Assembly: GCA_028686425.1 (NCBI GenBank)
Contig: JAQUBZ010000014.1
Location: 1 to 60,736, forward strand
Source of the DNA: Bacteroidales bacterium
GTDB lineage: Bacteria > Bacteroidota > Bacteroidia > Bacteroidales > UBA932
Reading direction: 5' to 3'
Length of the DNA stretch: 60,736 bases
Both the position numbers and the translations under genes were made by a program. Shown here in pieces: positions 60,635 to 60,736 of this stretch; within the stretch, counting starts at the first letter, position 1, and each line of letters opens with the position of its first letter. The notes below the pieces were generated by a model, which worked only from the letters and a program-made list of their open reading frames with translations, was not told the origin of the DNA and did no database searches.

Positions 60635-60736
60635 TCAGGCATATAATTTTGTCAATCTGAACAAGAAGAATTTTACATCAACAACGCCTCGTAATTGAGC
60701 TCTGAAAGATTTGATTTTAGAATTAAATGATTCGGC
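60635..60736 (-). mobile_element. 3' end of an insertion-sequence transposase, cut by the window edge
   Basis: The minus-strand frame is open from the right edge to TGA at 60637-60635. It reads AESFNSKIKSFRAQLRG, then VVDVKFFLFRLTKLYA. This A-E-x-F-N-x-K-I-K-x-F-R-x-x-x-R-G-V ending followed by F-F-x-F-R-L is typical of ISL3/ISAon1-type DDE transposases of Bacteroidota. Only 33 residues are in the window, so the family is a moderate-confidence call and intactness cannot be judged. Confidence 0.75.

Noticed and set aside
1-60736. CRISPR arrays, rRNA genes or prophage regions
   Set aside because: No regularly spaced repeats, rRNA-like segments or phage structural genes were seen; the only mobile element is the transposase tail at the right edge.

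Overview
The window is a chromosome segment of an anaerobic Bacteroidota bacterium, most likely order Bacteroidales. Evidence: many start regions carry the Bacteroidota -7 promoter motif TAnnTTTG and few have a Shine-Dalgarno sequence. Family content is also typical: a TamL-type lipoprotein Omp85, a BF3164-like six-bladed propeller lipoprotein, a GH20 hexosaminidase lipoprotein, a short fold-III arginine decarboxylase, a pyrophosphate-type phosphofructokinase, pyruvate phosphate dikinase and a flavodiiron protein. Genus cannot be told from the sequence. Coding density is very high and no gene-free stretch exceeds 300 bases.

Layout. 1-3935: sulfur and redox genes. A CoA-disulfide reductase/rhodanese/TusA/DsrE fusion (cut by the left edge) is divergent from a TauE/SafE exporter, followed by a flavin reductase. 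3937-4879: an AbiE-type toxin-antitoxin pair whose toxin is a truncated relic. 5001-13838: peptidases, a patatin phospholipase, DUF2461, GH20, a small lipoprotein and TamL. 13983-21331: arginine decarboxylase and an RNA methyltransferase, then a minus-strand run of rfbB, a hydrolase, an alpha-amylase and a PPi-type phosphofructokinase. 21430-33169: a long plus-strand run with ligA, flavodiiron protein, thioesterase, BrkB-like protein, Rel/Spo ppGpp enzyme, two envelope proteins, a short ispG and a propeller lipoprotein. 33271-42276: C69 dipeptidase, NfeD protease, carAB, a Ca/Na antiporter and a HAD phosphatase. 42509-50168: a tight seven-gene plus-strand array (below). 50172-60397: folC, purL, a CBM9-like protein, ppdK, an unknown gene and a DUF368 lipid-phosphate flippase. 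60452-60736: tRNA-Arg(TCT), a strong terminator and the tail of an insertion-sequence transposase running off the right edge.

The main discovery candidate is 42509-50168: hdrC-like, hdrB-like, hdrA-like, a second hdrC-like and a fused cytochrome-b/ferredoxin/HdrD-like membrane subunit, followed 11 nt later by a cysteate synthase homologue and then by an AtoE-family transporter. The order C-B-A-C-(B/D) resembles sulfur-oxidising sHdr clusters, whose product is sulfite, and sulfite is the co-substrate of cysteate synthase. The Rhd-TusA-DsrE fusion and TauE/SafE exporter at the left end would fit the same sulfur economy. A working model is persulfide sulfur, relayed by sulfurtransferase domains, oxidised at the Hdr-like complex with electrons going to the quinone pool, and the sulfite fixed as cysteate (for example for sulfonolipids) or exported. 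The gene content and adjacency are read from the sequence; the pathway is inference.
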